A stretch of 64,000 nt of DNA from VBWE01 sp943372645 (GTDB taxonomy: Bacteria > Bacteroidota > Bacteroidia > Palsa-965), in assembly GCA_943372645.1 (NCBI GenBank), contig CALRZN010000028.1, positions 3,136 through 67,135 on the forward strand, read 5' to 3'. Made by a program: the position numbers and the translations under genes. The notes under the pieces were generated by a model. The model was not told the origin of the DNA and did no database searches. It was given only the letters and a program-made list of their open reading frames with translations. Shown here one piece after another: positions 6,458 to 14,991 of the stretch; within the stretch, counting starts at the first letter, position 1, and each line of letters starts with the position of its first letter.

Positions 6458-8725
6458 ATGAACTGTATGAAACCAAAACCGTTTTTAATTGCTGCATTGC
6501 TGTTGTGCGCAACAGTTCAGGCCCAGACCTGGCTTGCCCCGGTAAAATCGCCCATCCGCTACGGACTTGAAAATGAAAACGGGGAAGTAATCACCGAAGC
6601 AATTTACGACGAGCTGATGCCGCAGGGCAGCGATGCCTTCCTGGCGCGCACCGCAAAAGGGTATGGCATTATTGATGCCAGAGGTGCCTGGATTATTGCT
6701 GACAGCTACAAGAAACTGCTGCAGTATCGCAATGGCATGGCAGTAGTGGCCAAACCGATGGCGAATGATAAAACCGAACGCCAGCGCGGCTATTATTACG
6801 GGGCTCGTTACGACAGCATCCTGAAAATGGGTGTTACCGATAAAACCGGTAAACTGGTTACGGAATACAACTGGAGCATCATCATCATCGGCGAAGACGG
6901 CAACATGCTGGTATCTGCCGACGGCAAAAAATACGGGTACCTCGATGCAACCGGCAAAGAACTGCTTCCGGCAGTGTATGATTTTGCTTCTGTGTTTAAG
7001 GAAGAGCGCGCTGTTATCAGCACCGGTGGTAAACACGGCAACATGCGCCTGAGTTTGCTGTACGGATCGTATGGTTCGTCTGGTAATGCCGATAATTCCG
7101 ACTATAGCGGCGGAACCTGGGAGATCATCAACCCAAAAGGTGAAAAAATAACCACGGCCACGTACGATTATATCCGCGATTACAAAGAAAGCCGCGCCGC
7201 CTTTAACAAGGGCGGAATGTGGAATACCTACAAACGTTACGACAGCGGCGATCCCCGCCTCACCGGTGGCAGCTGGGGTTTCCTGGATGCATCGGGAAAA
7301 GAAATTATTGCCGCGCAATACGATTACGTAAGTGATTTTGAAAACGGCGTGGCGCAGGTAATGCAGGGCGAACGCACATTTTATATTGACGTGAACGGCA
7401 AAGAAACCGTTGCTCCCGTAAAAAAAGCAAAAACGTTTCCGTATCCGCATGTGTATTGCAAAATGGGATACGCCGGGTATATTGATCCGTCCGGTAAAAT
7501 GGTGATACCGGCCATTTATGAAGATGCTACCGAATTCAGCGAAGGCCTTGCGGCCGTGGTGCCGGTGAAAAACGAAAGCAATTGTGGCGACCGCGCACCG
7601 GACTGGTATCGTGATCTGTACACGGATCGTTCAGCAACCATATACGATGAAGGGGAGTACTACCGTCCGCGGTTACTGCGGAAACTAGACAATGAACTGA
7701 TGCTGCAAATGCTTGCAGACAGCCTCATGAAAGATTCGCTGCTGCGTGCAGAAAATCATTTCAAACCATCGGATGTAACAGACTACTACGGCTACATTGA
7801 CAAAACCGGCAAGCTCGTTATTCCCGCGCAGTTTGATGTGGCGCTGCCGTTTCATAACGGGCGGGCGTATGTGCGCATCGCGCAGCGCTGGGGCATTATT
7901 GACAAAACCGGCAACTGGATTATGAAACCGATTCTGGAAGAGCCGGAACTGTATTACCAGGATAATGACTACGCCGCGTATGAATACCATCCCGACTACC
8001 AGCCTGCTTCCTTCAAAAGCAGCGAACCGTTTGTTTTTTCAGATAACATGGGTTCGATCTATAAGTATGGAAAATACGGTTTTGTGAATACTGCCGGTAA
8101 AATTATTGTCGCGCCAATGTACGACCAGGTAAAAGCATTCTCCTCCGGGCTGGCCGCTGTGCGTGCGGGCGACAAATGGGGCTTTATTGATAAAACCGGC
8201 AAACTGGTAATCCCGCTGCAGTTCAGTGAAGCATTTCCGTTTGCAGAAGGGGTAGCGCTGGTGCGGCATGAAATTATTTCGGAGAACGACGAAGAAAATA
8301 CGAGCGAGTATGACCGCGAACGCTTTGGTTTTATTGACACGAAAGGCAACTGGGTTATTCCGCCCATGTACCAGAATGCGACATCTTTCAGCGAAGGCGT
8401 TGCAGCGGTTACCAAAACCTGGAACAGTTACCAGTTTATTGACAAAACCGGGAAACCCGTGATTGCAGGCCCGTTTACAATAGCAGCAAGCTTTAATAAT
8501 GGTTTTGCGGCCGTGCAAAAAGCAGGAAGCCCCGCTGTGCAATACATCGATCACAAAGGAAAAGCCGATAAAAAATATACGGATGATTTTCCGCCCCCGG
8601 GCAAAGCGCCGCTGATTCCTGCTGAAAACAACGTCTCGGACAATTACGGTTACCGCAATACCAAAGGCGAATGGACTATTCCCGCCACGTATGAACGCGC
8701 AGGATCATTTACCATTGCGGATTAA
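6458..8725 (+). CDS. WG-repeat-containing secreted protein
   Basis: A 755-residue protein with a signal peptide ending in ATVQAQ (a second ATG at 6467 is equally possible). It has about eleven WG-like repeats of the form W/Y-G-x-I-D-x-x-G-K-x-V-I-P-x-x-Y-(x)n-F-x-x-G-x-A-x-V, e.g. KWGFIDKTGKLVIPLQF and RFGFIDTKGNWVIPPMY. They are spread from about residue 65 to the C-terminus, interrupted by a low-similarity insert around residues 370-430. WG repeats build beta-rich scaffolds of unclear function, often extracellular. It follows the NlpC gene by 26 bp and precedes cdaA by 27 bp. Confidence 0.88.
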   Translation: MNCMKPKPFLIAALLLCATVQAQTWLAPVKSPIRYGLENENGEVITEAIYDELMPQGSDAFLARTAKGYGIIDARGAWIIADSYKKLLQYRNGMAVVAKPMANDKTERQRGYYYGARYDSILKMGVTDKTGKLVTEYNWSIIIIGEDGNMLVSADGKKYGYLDATGKELLPAVYDFASVFKEERAVISTGGKHGNMRLSLLYGSYGSSGNADNSDYSGGTWEIINPKGEKITTATYDYIRDYKESRAAFNKGGMWNTYKRYDSGDPRLTGGSWGFLDASGKEIIAAQYDYVSDFENGVAQVMQGERTFYIDVNGKETVAPVKKAKTFPYPHVYCKMGYAGYIDPSGKMVIPAIYEDATEFSEGLAAVVPVKNESNCGDRAPDWYRDLYTDRSATIYDEGEYYRPRLLRKLDNELMLQMLADSLMKDSLLRAENHFKPSDVTDYYGYIDKTGKLVIPAQFDVALPFHNGRAYVRIAQRWGIIDKTGNWIMKPILEEPELYYQDNDYAAYEYHPDYQPASFKSSEPFVFSDNMGSIYKYGKYGFVNTAGKIIVAPMYDQVKAFSSGLAAVRAGDKWGFIDKTGKLVIPLQFSEAFPFAEGVALVRHEIISENDEENTSEYDRERFGFIDTKGNWVIPPMYQNATSFSEGVAAVTKTWNSYQFIDKTGKPVIAGPFTIAASFNNGFAAVQKAGSPAVQYIDHKGKADKKYTDDFPPPGKAPLIPAENNVSDNYGYRNTKGEWTIPATYERAGSFTIAD

Positions 8726-8752
8726 AACCATAACCGCGCTTATGAATTTGTT

Positions 8753-9556
8753 ATGTTGATGCTTTTGTTCCCCTTGTTTATCCAATTCCGCTGGCTCGAT
8801 GCAGTAGATATCGTGCTGGTGGCCGTGCTGCTGTACCAGCTGTACCGGCTTGTAAAAGGCACCCCGGCGCTGAATATTTTTATCGGAATTGCCATTTTTT
8901 ACGTCATCTACCGCATTGTGCGTGTAACCGGGCTGGAACTGTTCAGTACCATCATGGGCAAGTTCATCGAAGTCGGTGTTATTGTGCTTGTGGTGGTGTT
9001 TCAGCAGGAACTGCGCCGTTTCTTTCTATTTCTCGGAACAGCCAACCTGCTCGGCCGCGACAAACTGCGCCGCGCATTCCAGACCTGGAACCGCGAAGAG
9101 AACGACAACCTGCTTGATATTACTTCGCTGGTGAAAGCCTGCCGCAACATGGCAGAAACGAATACCGGGGCCATTATTGTTCTTACCCGCCGCAACGACC
9201 TGAAGTTTTACGCCAACACCGGCGATCCCGTGGAAGCTCGTTTAACCGTGCGTATGCTCGAAAGTGTGTTTTACAAAAACAGCCCGCTTCACGATGGCGC
9301 GGTGATTATTACCAACAACACCATTCGTGCCGCCCGCTGCGTGCTGCCGGTTACCGAAAGCAGCCAGTTTCCCGCCAACCTGGGCATGCGCCACCGCGCT
9401 GCTGTGGGTATTACGGAGGATACCGATGCCGTTGCCATTGTTGTTTCAGAACAAACCGGTGAAATAGCCGTTGCCCGCGACGGTGAACTGCTTCCGCGCC
9501 TCAGCCCGGAAAAGCTGCGGGAGTTGCTGGAGAAATTGTTGCTGAATAATAATTGA
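8753..9556 (+). CDS. cdaA: Diadenylate cyclase (CdaA-type)
   Basis: A 267-residue membrane enzyme that makes the second messenger c-di-AMP from two ATP. Three N-terminal hydrophobic segments (residues about 1-55 and 70-85) are followed by the DAC domain with the catalytic DGA motif at 181-183 (PLHDGAVII) and the RHR motif at 213-215 (GMRHRAAVGITE). c-di-AMP commonly governs potassium, osmotic and cell-wall homeostasis. Here the gene is last in a run with two predicted wall or polysaccharide hydrolases. Its last codons and stop lie inside a duplicated block (9547-9758). Confidence 0.95.
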   Translation: MLMLLFPLFIQFRWLDAVDIVLVAVLLYQLYRLVKGTPALNIFIGIAIFYVIYRIVRVTGLELFSTIMGKFIEVGVIVLVVVFQQELRRFFLFLGTANLLGRDKLRRAFQTWNREENDNLLDITSLVKACRNMAETNTGAIIVLTRRNDLKFYANTGDPVEARLTVRMLESVFYKNSPLHDGAVIITNNTIRAARCVLPVTESSQFPANLGMRHRAAVGITEDTDAVAIVVSEQTGEIAVARDGELLPRLSPEKLRELLEKLLLNNN

Positions 9557-9594
9557 TCGTATAAAATAGCTCCTGTTCCAGATATCAGATTTCC

Positions 9595-9675
9595 AGATTT
9601 GAGATTTTAGACTTGACATCGTAATGACCAGGTTCATATTCCTTGAACCTCAGACAAGTCTAAAATCTCAAATCT
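9595..9675. repeat. Nested hairpin, AGATTTGAG family (copy 1)
   Basis: Perfect 21-bp arms at 9595-9615 (AGATTTGAGATTTTAGACTT + G) and 9655-9675, enclosing a second hairpin AGGTTCA/TGAACCT (9630-9636/9644-9650). It lies just after cdaA and faces the convergent gene, a plausible bidirectional 3'-end structure. Confidence 0.85.
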
Positions 9676-9816
9676 AAAAATCTCAAATCTGTTAAAGGAT
9701 GTCTGCTATTCGCGATCCGTTACTTCAAAAATCCATTCATCGCCAGCACAATTTCATCGAACTGACGGTAATAATTGATCGTATAAAATAGCTCCTGTTC
9801 CAGATATCAGATTTTT

Positions 9817-9897
9817 AGATTTGAGATTTTAGACTTGACATCGTAATGAACAGGTTCATATTCCTTGAACCTCAGACAAGTCTAAAATCTCAAATCT
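9817..9897. repeat. Nested hairpin, AGATTTGAG family (copy 2)
   Basis: The same structure as at 9595-9675, displaced by exactly 222 bp as part of the tandem duplication. A few bases around the inner hairpin and outer flanks differ (e.g. GAACAGG instead of GACCAGG). Confidence 0.85.
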
Positions 9898-9941
9898 GAA
9901 AATCTGAAATCTGTTAAAGGATGTCTGCTATTCGCGATCCG

Positions 9942-10403
9942 TTACTTCAAAAATCCATTCATCGCCAGCACAATTTCATCCGGCGAATCGGTTGACCACG
10001 CTGCTGATGTTATGCGATTAACGATGTCGCCTTCGCGGGAAAAACGGATAAACGTGGGTATTTCATTTACGTGGTACAATTCGCTGAAATTTTCGTTTTC
10101 AGAATCCTGGTCTACATCAATCATAATGAGTTGCACGTTGCTGAGTGCATTAGCTACTTTGCGGTCGTGCAGCGCATGTTTAAACTGCTGGCAGGGTCCG
10201 CACCACGACGCAGAAAAAAAAACAACGGGAACTTTTTTTTTCCCGTAAGCCGAATTTATCAGAGATTGCAGGTTGCGTTCCTGGGCGGGAAGGCTGTAAT
10301 AATGCAGCAGTTCTACTTCCTGTTTTTTGTCTGCGCCGCAACTTGCAGCACATATACAGGCCAGCAGAAAGACGAGCAGGGGGGATGTAGCAAGTCGTTT
10401 CAT
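9942..10403 (-). CDS. Thioredoxin-like lipoprotein
   Basis: A 153-residue protein with a signal peptide and lipobox AASC (Cys22). The thioredoxin fold carries the active-site motif WCGPC at residues 67-71, preceded by VPVVFFSAS, and the cis-Pro in NEIPTFIRF. It is expected to act as a periplasmic thiol-disulfide reductase or to pass electrons to other periplasmic thiol proteins. It lies 54 bp downstream of the RfaE1-type kinase on the same strand. Its last 12 codons are duplicated out of context in the preceding repeat copy. Confidence 0.9.
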   Translation of the reverse strand: MKRLATSPLLVFLLACICAASCGADKKQEVELLHYYSLPAQERNLQSLINSAYGKKKVPVVFFSASWCGPCQQFKHALHDRKVANALSNVQLIMIDVDQDSENENFSELYHVNEIPTFIRFSREGDIVNRITSAAWSTDSPDEIVLAMNGFLK

Positions 10404-10457
10404 GGTACAGCGGGGAATGTTTCGTGCAGTTGTCCGGACTGCGCGGCGTTCCCGGTA

Positions 10458-11474
10458 TTATTTTTTACCCAGCAGGCGCACCGACTCGTCGCGAAGCAGA
10501 TCGAGATCAATCGGTATAACGCCTACTTTTTCACAAACCAGTCCGCCGGCAATGTTTGAAATGGCGGCAATCAGTTCGTGTTTCAGTTTCGAAGCGAGGC
10601 ACAGCGCGGCCACACTCACCACCGTATCGCCTGCGCCCGATACATCCGCAATGTTGCGGAGGTGTGCGGGAATGCGTTTGCGCGTGGTTTTGGAGTGGAT
10701 GTAAATGCCGTGTTCCGAAAGCGTGATGAGTGCAAGATCACATTTCAGTTTCTTGCGCATTTTTTCCACGGCGGCTTTCAGTTCGGTGTCGCTGCTGTGA
10801 TCGAAATCAATTTTCAGTCCTTCCTTGAGTTCTTTCAGGTTCGGCTTGAACAGCGTCACATTTTTGTAACTCATGAAGTGTTTTTTCTTCGGATCAACCA
10901 CCACCGGTACTTTCAGGCGGCGCGCTTTGATAATGACATCACGGATGAGTTGTTCGGTAATCAGTCCCTTGTCATAATCCTCGAAAATAATCACATCTAT
11001 TTTCTGCGTATCGAGCAGGTATTCGATGCGCTGCAGAAACTGCTGTGTTTCCTGCGGCGTTACATCGTATTCAATTTCTTCATCAATGCGCACCAGGTTA
11101 TGCTGGTTGCCCATGATACGTGTTTTGGTGGTGGTAATGCGTTCGCGGCTTTTCAGGATGCCCTTGGGCGCGAGTTTCTGTTTCTGCATCAGTTCCAGGA
11201 ACTGCTGGCCTTCGTAATCCGCACCGATTACCGAACACAGGATGGGCGTGGCCCCGAGTGCCTGCACGTTCAGTGCAACATTGGCCGCACCACCGAGGCG
11301 CTGTTCTTTTTTGGTTACCGAAACAATCGGCACCGGTGCTTCGGGCGAAATGCGTGTAACTTTTCCCCACACATAATTATCAATCATCACATCGCCGATG
11401 ATGAGCACACGCAGTTTTGCAAACCGGTCGAATATCTGGCGGATGTCGTCGCCTTTCTTTTTGGTTACGGGCAT
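10458..11474 (-). CDS. RfaE1-type D-glycero-beta-D-manno-heptose-7-phosphate kinase (PfkB family)
   Basis: A 338-residue kinase of the ribokinase/PfkB superfamily. The start GDVMIDNYVWGKVTRISPEA and RLGGAANVALNVQALGA match the kinase domain of HldE/RfaE. The catalytic Asp lies in the anion-hole motif DVSGAGDT near residue 283, and NLKEL/DPKKKH are present. HldE phosphorylates heptose-7-phosphate for the LPS inner core. This protein carries only the kinase half; the nucleotidyltransferase half is not adjacent. It starts 2 bp after the aminotransferase stop, so the two are surely cotranscribed. Confidence 0.85.
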   Translation of the reverse strand: MPVTKKKGDDIRQIFDRFAKLRVLIIGDVMIDNYVWGKVTRISPEAPVPIVSVTKKEQRLGGAANVALNVQALGATPILCSVIGADYEGQQFLELMQKQKLAPKGILKSRERITTTKTRIMGNQHNLVRIDEEIEYDVTPQETQQFLQRIEYLLDTQKIDVIIFEDYDKGLITEQLIRDVIIKARRLKVPVVVDPKKKHFMSYKNVTLFKPNLKELKEGLKIDFDHSSDTELKAAVEKMRKKLKCDLALITLSEHGIYIHSKTTRKRIPAHLRNIADVSGAGDTVVSVAALCLASKLKHELIAAISNIAGGLVCEKVGVIPIDLDLLRDESVRLLGKK

Positions 11475-11476
11475 TG

Positions 11477-12670
11477 TCAGTTCAATAAATCAAGCGCAGC
11501 TTTCATACGGCGCAGCGCTTCTGTTAATTTATCATCCGAAGTGGCGTACGAAAAACGGATGTAGTTGTCATCGCCGAAGGCAGCACCCGGAACAACCGCC
11601 ACGTGGGCTTTGTCGAGCAGGTACATGCACAGGTCGGTTCCGTTGCTGATAACCGTATCGCCGTATTTTTTTCCGAAATAAGCGGTCACATCCGGGAACA
11701 CATAAAACGCACCCTGCGGCACATTCGTTTTGAAACCAGAAATGGCTTTCATGCCTTCGAGCACCAGGTTGCGGCGGCGCAGAAATGCATCGCGCATGTA
11801 GTGTGTACTTTCGGCAGGCAGTTTCATCGCTTCTTCCATGGCACGCTGGGTGATGGAACTGGTGGCGCTGGTAAACTGGCCCTGCATTTTATCGCAGGCT
11901 TTTGCAATCCACAGTGGTGCAGCAAGAATGCCTCCGCGCCAGCCGGTCATTGCAAACCCTTTTGAAACACCGTTGATAGTGATGGTGCGGTCGTAAATAA
12001 AATCGAACTGCGCCATGGCTTCGTGGCCTCCCACAAAGTTGATGTGTTCGTAAATTTCATCCGAAAGGATGTACAACTCATCATGTTTCACCACCACTTC
12101 AGCAAGTGCCTTCAGCTCTTCCCGCGAATACACCGATCCGGTGGGATTGCAGGGCGTGCTGAACATGATGAGGCGTGTTTTCGGTGTGATGGCTTGTTCG
12201 AGTTGTGCCGGCGTTATTTTGAAATCGCTTTCAATGGTTGCCGGGATGATTACCGGAACGCCCTCGGCCAGCTTGATGATTTCGATGTAACTCACCCAGT
12301 ACGGGGAAGGCACAATAATTTCATCGCCGGGATTGATGAGGCTGAGCACCACGTTGGCAATGCTCTGCTTGGCACCGGTTGAAACCACGATCTGATCGGG
12401 CGTATAAATAAGTCCGTTATCACGTCTGAATTTTTCAGCTACCGCGGCACGCAGTTCGGCATAGCCTGACACGTGTGTGTAATAACTGAAATTGCCTTCA
12501 ATGGCTTTTTTGGCGGCTTCCTTGATCACATCGGGAGTAGGGAAGTCGGGTTCGCCGAGACTCAGGCTGATGATGTCAACACCATTGGCAATGAGTTCGC
12601 GGCTGCGACGCGCCATCGCAATGGTCTGCGATTCGCTGAGTTTATTGATTCTGTCGGAAAGATGGGTCAT
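11477..12670 (-). CDS. Class I/II pyridoxal phosphate-dependent aminotransferase (aspartate aminotransferase-like)
   Basis: A 397-residue cytosolic enzyme. The PLP lysine is in TINGVSKGFAMTGWRGG; other family landmarks are SLGEPDFPTPDVI at the N-terminus, FSTPCNPTGSVYSREEL with the PLP-ring Asn, and the C-terminal substrate-carboxylate Arg in NYIRFSYATS. These match the aspartate aminotransferase Ib subgroup. The frame is open upstream to 12781, but the ATG at 12670 (MTHLSDRINKLSES) gives the normal N-terminus and avoids overlapping the DinB gene. It is followed at 2 bp by the sugar kinase. Confidence 0.93.
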   Translation of the reverse strand: MTHLSDRINKLSESQTIAMARRSRELIANGVDIISLSLGEPDFPTPDVIKEAAKKAIEGNFSYYTHVSGYAELRAAVAEKFRRDNGLIYTPDQIVVSTGAKQSIANVVLSLINPGDEIIVPSPYWVSYIEIIKLAEGVPVIIPATIESDFKITPAQLEQAITPKTRLIMFSTPCNPTGSVYSREELKALAEVVVKHDELYILSDEIYEHINFVGGHEAMAQFDFIYDRTITINGVSKGFAMTGWRGGILAAPLWIAKACDKMQGQFTSATSSITQRAMEEAMKLPAESTHYMRDAFLRRRNLVLEGMKAISGFKTNVPQGAFYVFPDVTAYFGKKYGDTVISNGTDLCMYLLDKAHVAVVPGAAFGDDNYIRFSYATSDDKLTEALRRMKAALDLLN

Positions 12671-12747
12671 ACCCTGGCTTTTACGAAAGCGTAAAACTAC
12701 TGAAAAATTAAAGTGGACGGTAAAAAGAGCCGAATTCGTTTGTGTTC

Positions 12748-13248
12748 TTATTCCATCGGCTTCATGCCCATGGCAGACCATTCTTCTTCGGCGGGACCGT
12801 AAACACCGGTAACTTTAATACCGGCCATACGCATCACCACGCTCAGCTGCCCGCGGTGGTGCGCCTGGTGCATCACCAGAACACGCAACGTTTGGCCTTT
12901 GGTCCAGGTTTCGCCGTACATGCTTACTTCTTCGTTCAGCGTTTCGTCAGTCCATGCATTTTTTAGTTCATCGGTGAGCGAAGCGGCTGATTTTTTATAC
13001 GCCTCAGTTACTTTCGCCATCGTCCACGGCATCAGGTCGTCTTCGCCCGGACCGTGCACGTGCAGGCCGGTGCGGTTCATCATTTCGCTAACGGTTTCGG
13101 TAATGTGCCAGGCTAAGCGGCCCATGCTGCGTACCTGCGGATGGAATTTTTTATGCACTTCGGTTTCTGGTATGGACTCGAAATGTTTGATGGTGGATGC
13201 GCTTTCGTAGTCCCAGTCGGCCAGGAAATCGCTGATTTTTCTGTACAT
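12748..13248 (-). CDS. DinB family protein
   Basis: A 166-residue four-helix-bundle protein. The three metal-ligand His expected for the DinB/YfiT fold are present: WHITETV near residue 48, and the HQAHHRGQLS motif near residues 128-137. DinB-like proteins include thiol-dependent S-transferases (such as bacillithiol-linked enzymes) and many of unknown role. No signal peptide. It lies 77 bp upstream of the aminotransferase on the same strand. The reaction is unknown. Confidence 0.9.
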   Translation of the reverse strand: MYRKISDFLADWDYESASTIKHFESIPETEVHKKFHPQVRSMGRLAWHITETVSEMMNRTGLHVHGPGEDDLMPWTMAKVTEAYKKSAASLTDELKNAWTDETLNEEVSMYGETWTKGQTLRVLVMHQAHHRGQLSVVMRMAGIKVTGVYGPAEEEWSAMGMKPME

Positions 13249-13319
13249 GCTGTTTTATTAATAAATCTGCGCCAAATAAATTAAAAAAACAGGAACGAAA
13301 AGCGATCGTTAAGAAAGAG

Positions 13320-13919
13320 TTATGAACCCCGGTAAATGGATTGCCAGGCCGGATCCTGCATATCGTGGAGCAGGCGGAAGGCGTTTTCGCCGTAAATGGG
13401 ATCGCTGTACGAAATCACCATGCCGTATTGTTTCAGGATGTTGAACTGGCCTTCGGAAACGCCGAGCGGATCGTTTGCCCAGCCCGGACCGGGATCTTCC
13501 TGCCCGTTGCGGCGCAGGTACGGAAACTCGCCCCAGCGCAGGCGCCAGAGGTCGTCAACCACCGGGCATTGTACCGCAAAATCGTATTTCACCTTGTTGT
13601 GTATGGTATCCAGCTGGTAAAAACATTCCTTGATTTCGTACTTCAGAAACAGGTTTTCTTTGGTCGGGTTGGCGTCGCTTTCAACAATACCCAGCGCAAT
13701 AGTCAGAAATTCGTGGCGGGAAATGTTCGACTGTTCAAAACGTGGAACCGGGCCGTTTACAATGCGAATCTTTTTAAACGTAACCAGTTCGGCACTGGGA
13801 CCGGGCATGAGGCTGAACCCCAATACAACCTTGTCAGGCGTAACCGGTGCCGCAGATTTGCGTGCGCCGCAGAGCCAGGGCAGGAACAGGAGCAGTATCG
13901 GTACGAGGGCCTTACGCAT
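13320..13919 (-). CDS. Secreted protein of unknown function
   Basis: From the ATG at 13919 the protein is 199 residues with a signal peptide (MRKALVPILLLFLPWLCGA). Longer starts at 13940 and 13979 are possible but add a charged extension before the signal. The mature part is soluble, with few recognisable motifs; it mentions no metal or nucleotide site. It stands alone between the DinB gene and a divergent membrane-protein gene. I do not recognise the family. Confidence 0.7.
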   Translation of the reverse strand: MRKALVPILLLFLPWLCGARKSAAPVTPDKVVLGFSLMPGPSAELVTFKKIRIVNGPVPRFEQSNISRHEFLTIALGIVESDANPTKENLFLKYEIKECFYQLDTIHNKVKYDFAVQCPVVDDLWRLRWGEFPYLRRNGQEDPGPGWANDPLGVSEGQFNILKQYGMVISYSDPIYGENAFRLLHDMQDPAWQSIYRGS

Positions 13920-14166
13920 TGGTTTTCGCCTGTTGTCCATCGTTGCCGATGGGTTGAAGCTGATTTCGCTTTTACGCAAAAATCGGAAAAAGGTTTAAAT
14001 ATAGCTATTAACGAACTGTTATCCAGGTTATTGTGCTTTGTTTTTATGCAAAATTAACGGTTCGTTGCCCTTTAAAAAACAAAGGGCGTGCCATCGGCAA
14101 CAAAATAAATTAGCTAAATTTACCCCTTGGACGCATGAACTGGATTAACGGTCCCAAATTGACTTT

Positions 14167-14697
14167 ATGACGCTGACTGAAATCATCATTGATCTGTTGA
14201 AAGTATTATTGCCTTCAACGATTGTATTTCTTACTGCCTATTTTGTTGTAAAACATTTTCTGGATACAGAAACCAAGCGCCGCCTGGCTGAAATCCGGCT
14301 GGCCAACCAGAACGTGATTACACCGATCCGTTTACAGGCGTACGAACGCGTTTCCATTTTCCTCGAGCGCGTTCACCCGAACAGCCTCGTGATGCGTGTG
14401 CATAAGCAAGGCATGAGTGCCCGCCTGTTGCAGTCGGAACTCACGCGTGTAATCCGCCAGGAATTTGATCACAACCTGTCGCAGCAAATCTACATGTCGA
14501 ACCACGCCTGGGAAATGGTGAAAACCGCCAAAGAAGAAATTACCAAACTGGTAAACATCGCCGCATCAAAACTGCCCGACACGGCTACCGGTACTGAACT
14601 CAGCCAGATGATCATCCAGATCTCGCAGCAGATTGATAAAATGCCCACCCAGGTTGCACTGGAGTATTTGAAAAAAGAAGTAGGCCAGGTTTTCTAA
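14167..14697 (+). CDS. Conserved membrane-anchored protein (Bacteroidota hypothetical)
   Basis: A 176-residue protein with one N-terminal transmembrane helix (residues about 9-29, LLKVLLPSTIVFLTAYFVVK). A charged, mostly helical cytoplasmic domain follows, with repeated heptad-like leucines, e.g. AYERVSIFLERVHPNSLVM and EITKLVNIAASKLPD. It resembles a widespread uncharacterised Bacteroidota family whose members combine one TM helix with a coiled domain. It has its own terminator and is monocistronic. The role is unknown. Confidence 0.8.
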   Translation: MTLTEIIIDLLKVLLPSTIVFLTAYFVVKHFLDTETKRRLAEIRLANQNVITPIRLQAYERVSIFLERVHPNSLVMRVHKQGMSARLLQSELTRVIRQEFDHNLSQQIYMSNHAWEMVKTAKEEITKLVNIAASKLPDTATGTELSQMIIQISQQIDKMPTQVALEYLKKEVGQVF

Positions 14698-14719
14698 ACT
14701 GCACCCGAAAAAAATAGCG

Positions 14720-14753
14720 TCCCGTACTTCTTTGGAAGTGCGGGATTTTTTTT
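14720..14753 (+). terminator. Rho-independent terminator
   Basis: TCCCGTACTTC (14720-14730) and GAAGTGCGGGA (14735-14745) form an 11-bp stem with one T-G pair and a TTTG loop, followed by eight T (14746-14753). It lies 22 bp after the stop at 14697. Confidence 0.9.
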
Positions 14754-14793
14754 GATGGATAATTTCATCAGACTTTGTTAGAGCAGTATTATA

Positions 14794-14899
14794 TTAACCA
14801 CAATGGTCACAAAGGCATGCACAAAGGGCACAAAACCTTCGTGTGCATTGTGCAGTCCTTCGTGTGTGTGCCGGATAGCGCGGCGGACTTTGTGGTTAA
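14794..14899. repeat. TTAACCACAA-family inverted repeat (copy 1)
   Basis: The element begins TTAACCACAATGG and ends ACTTTGTGGTTAA, so its ends are inverted. The interior has GGCATGCACAAAGGGCACAA and CTTCGTGTGCATTGTGC, and it is followed by CAGTTCCTCC at 14914. The same ends, GGCATGCACAA word and AGTTCCTC tail recur at 37909 and 60252. It lies upstream of the mutase gene, whose promoter box is just beyond it. Confidence 0.8.
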
Positions 14900-14957
14900 C
14901 GAAGTGATAGTTCAGTTCCTCCATCAAATTCATAACCACAAAAACGATCGGAACCGT

Positions 14958-14965
14958 TATCTTTG
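14958..14965 (+). promoter_or_regulatory. Putative -7 promoter box for the mutase gene
   Basis: TATCTTTG matches TAnnTTTG exactly, 26 bp upstream of the ATG at 14992. No convincing -33 TTG is seen at the standard distance. Confidence 0.5.
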
Positions 14966-14991
14966 CCCCGTTCCATTTTAAACGCAGCAGC

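Larger units (their letters stand above)
9547..9980. repeat. Tandem duplication of the cdaA/thioredoxin convergent intergenic region
   Basis: Copy 1 is 9547-9758 and copy 2 is 9769-9980 (212 bp each, period 222, 10-bp spacer GAACTGACGG). They differ at only a handful of positions. Copy 1 contains the last codons and stop of cdaA; both copies contain the last codons of the thioredoxin-like gene, of which only copy 2 is in frame with the intact gene. Each copy contains a long hairpin. The duplication leaves both genes intact. Confidence 0.92.

Noticed and set aside
10458..11474. Calling the kinase bifunctional HldE
   Set aside because: The nucleotidyltransferase half is missing and the protein ends after the kinase domain.
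10578..11564. A 328-codon plus-strand frame opposite the RfaE1-type kinase
   Set aside because: It is antisense to a clear PfkB kinase with all motifs and encodes His/Phe-rich low-complexity protein.
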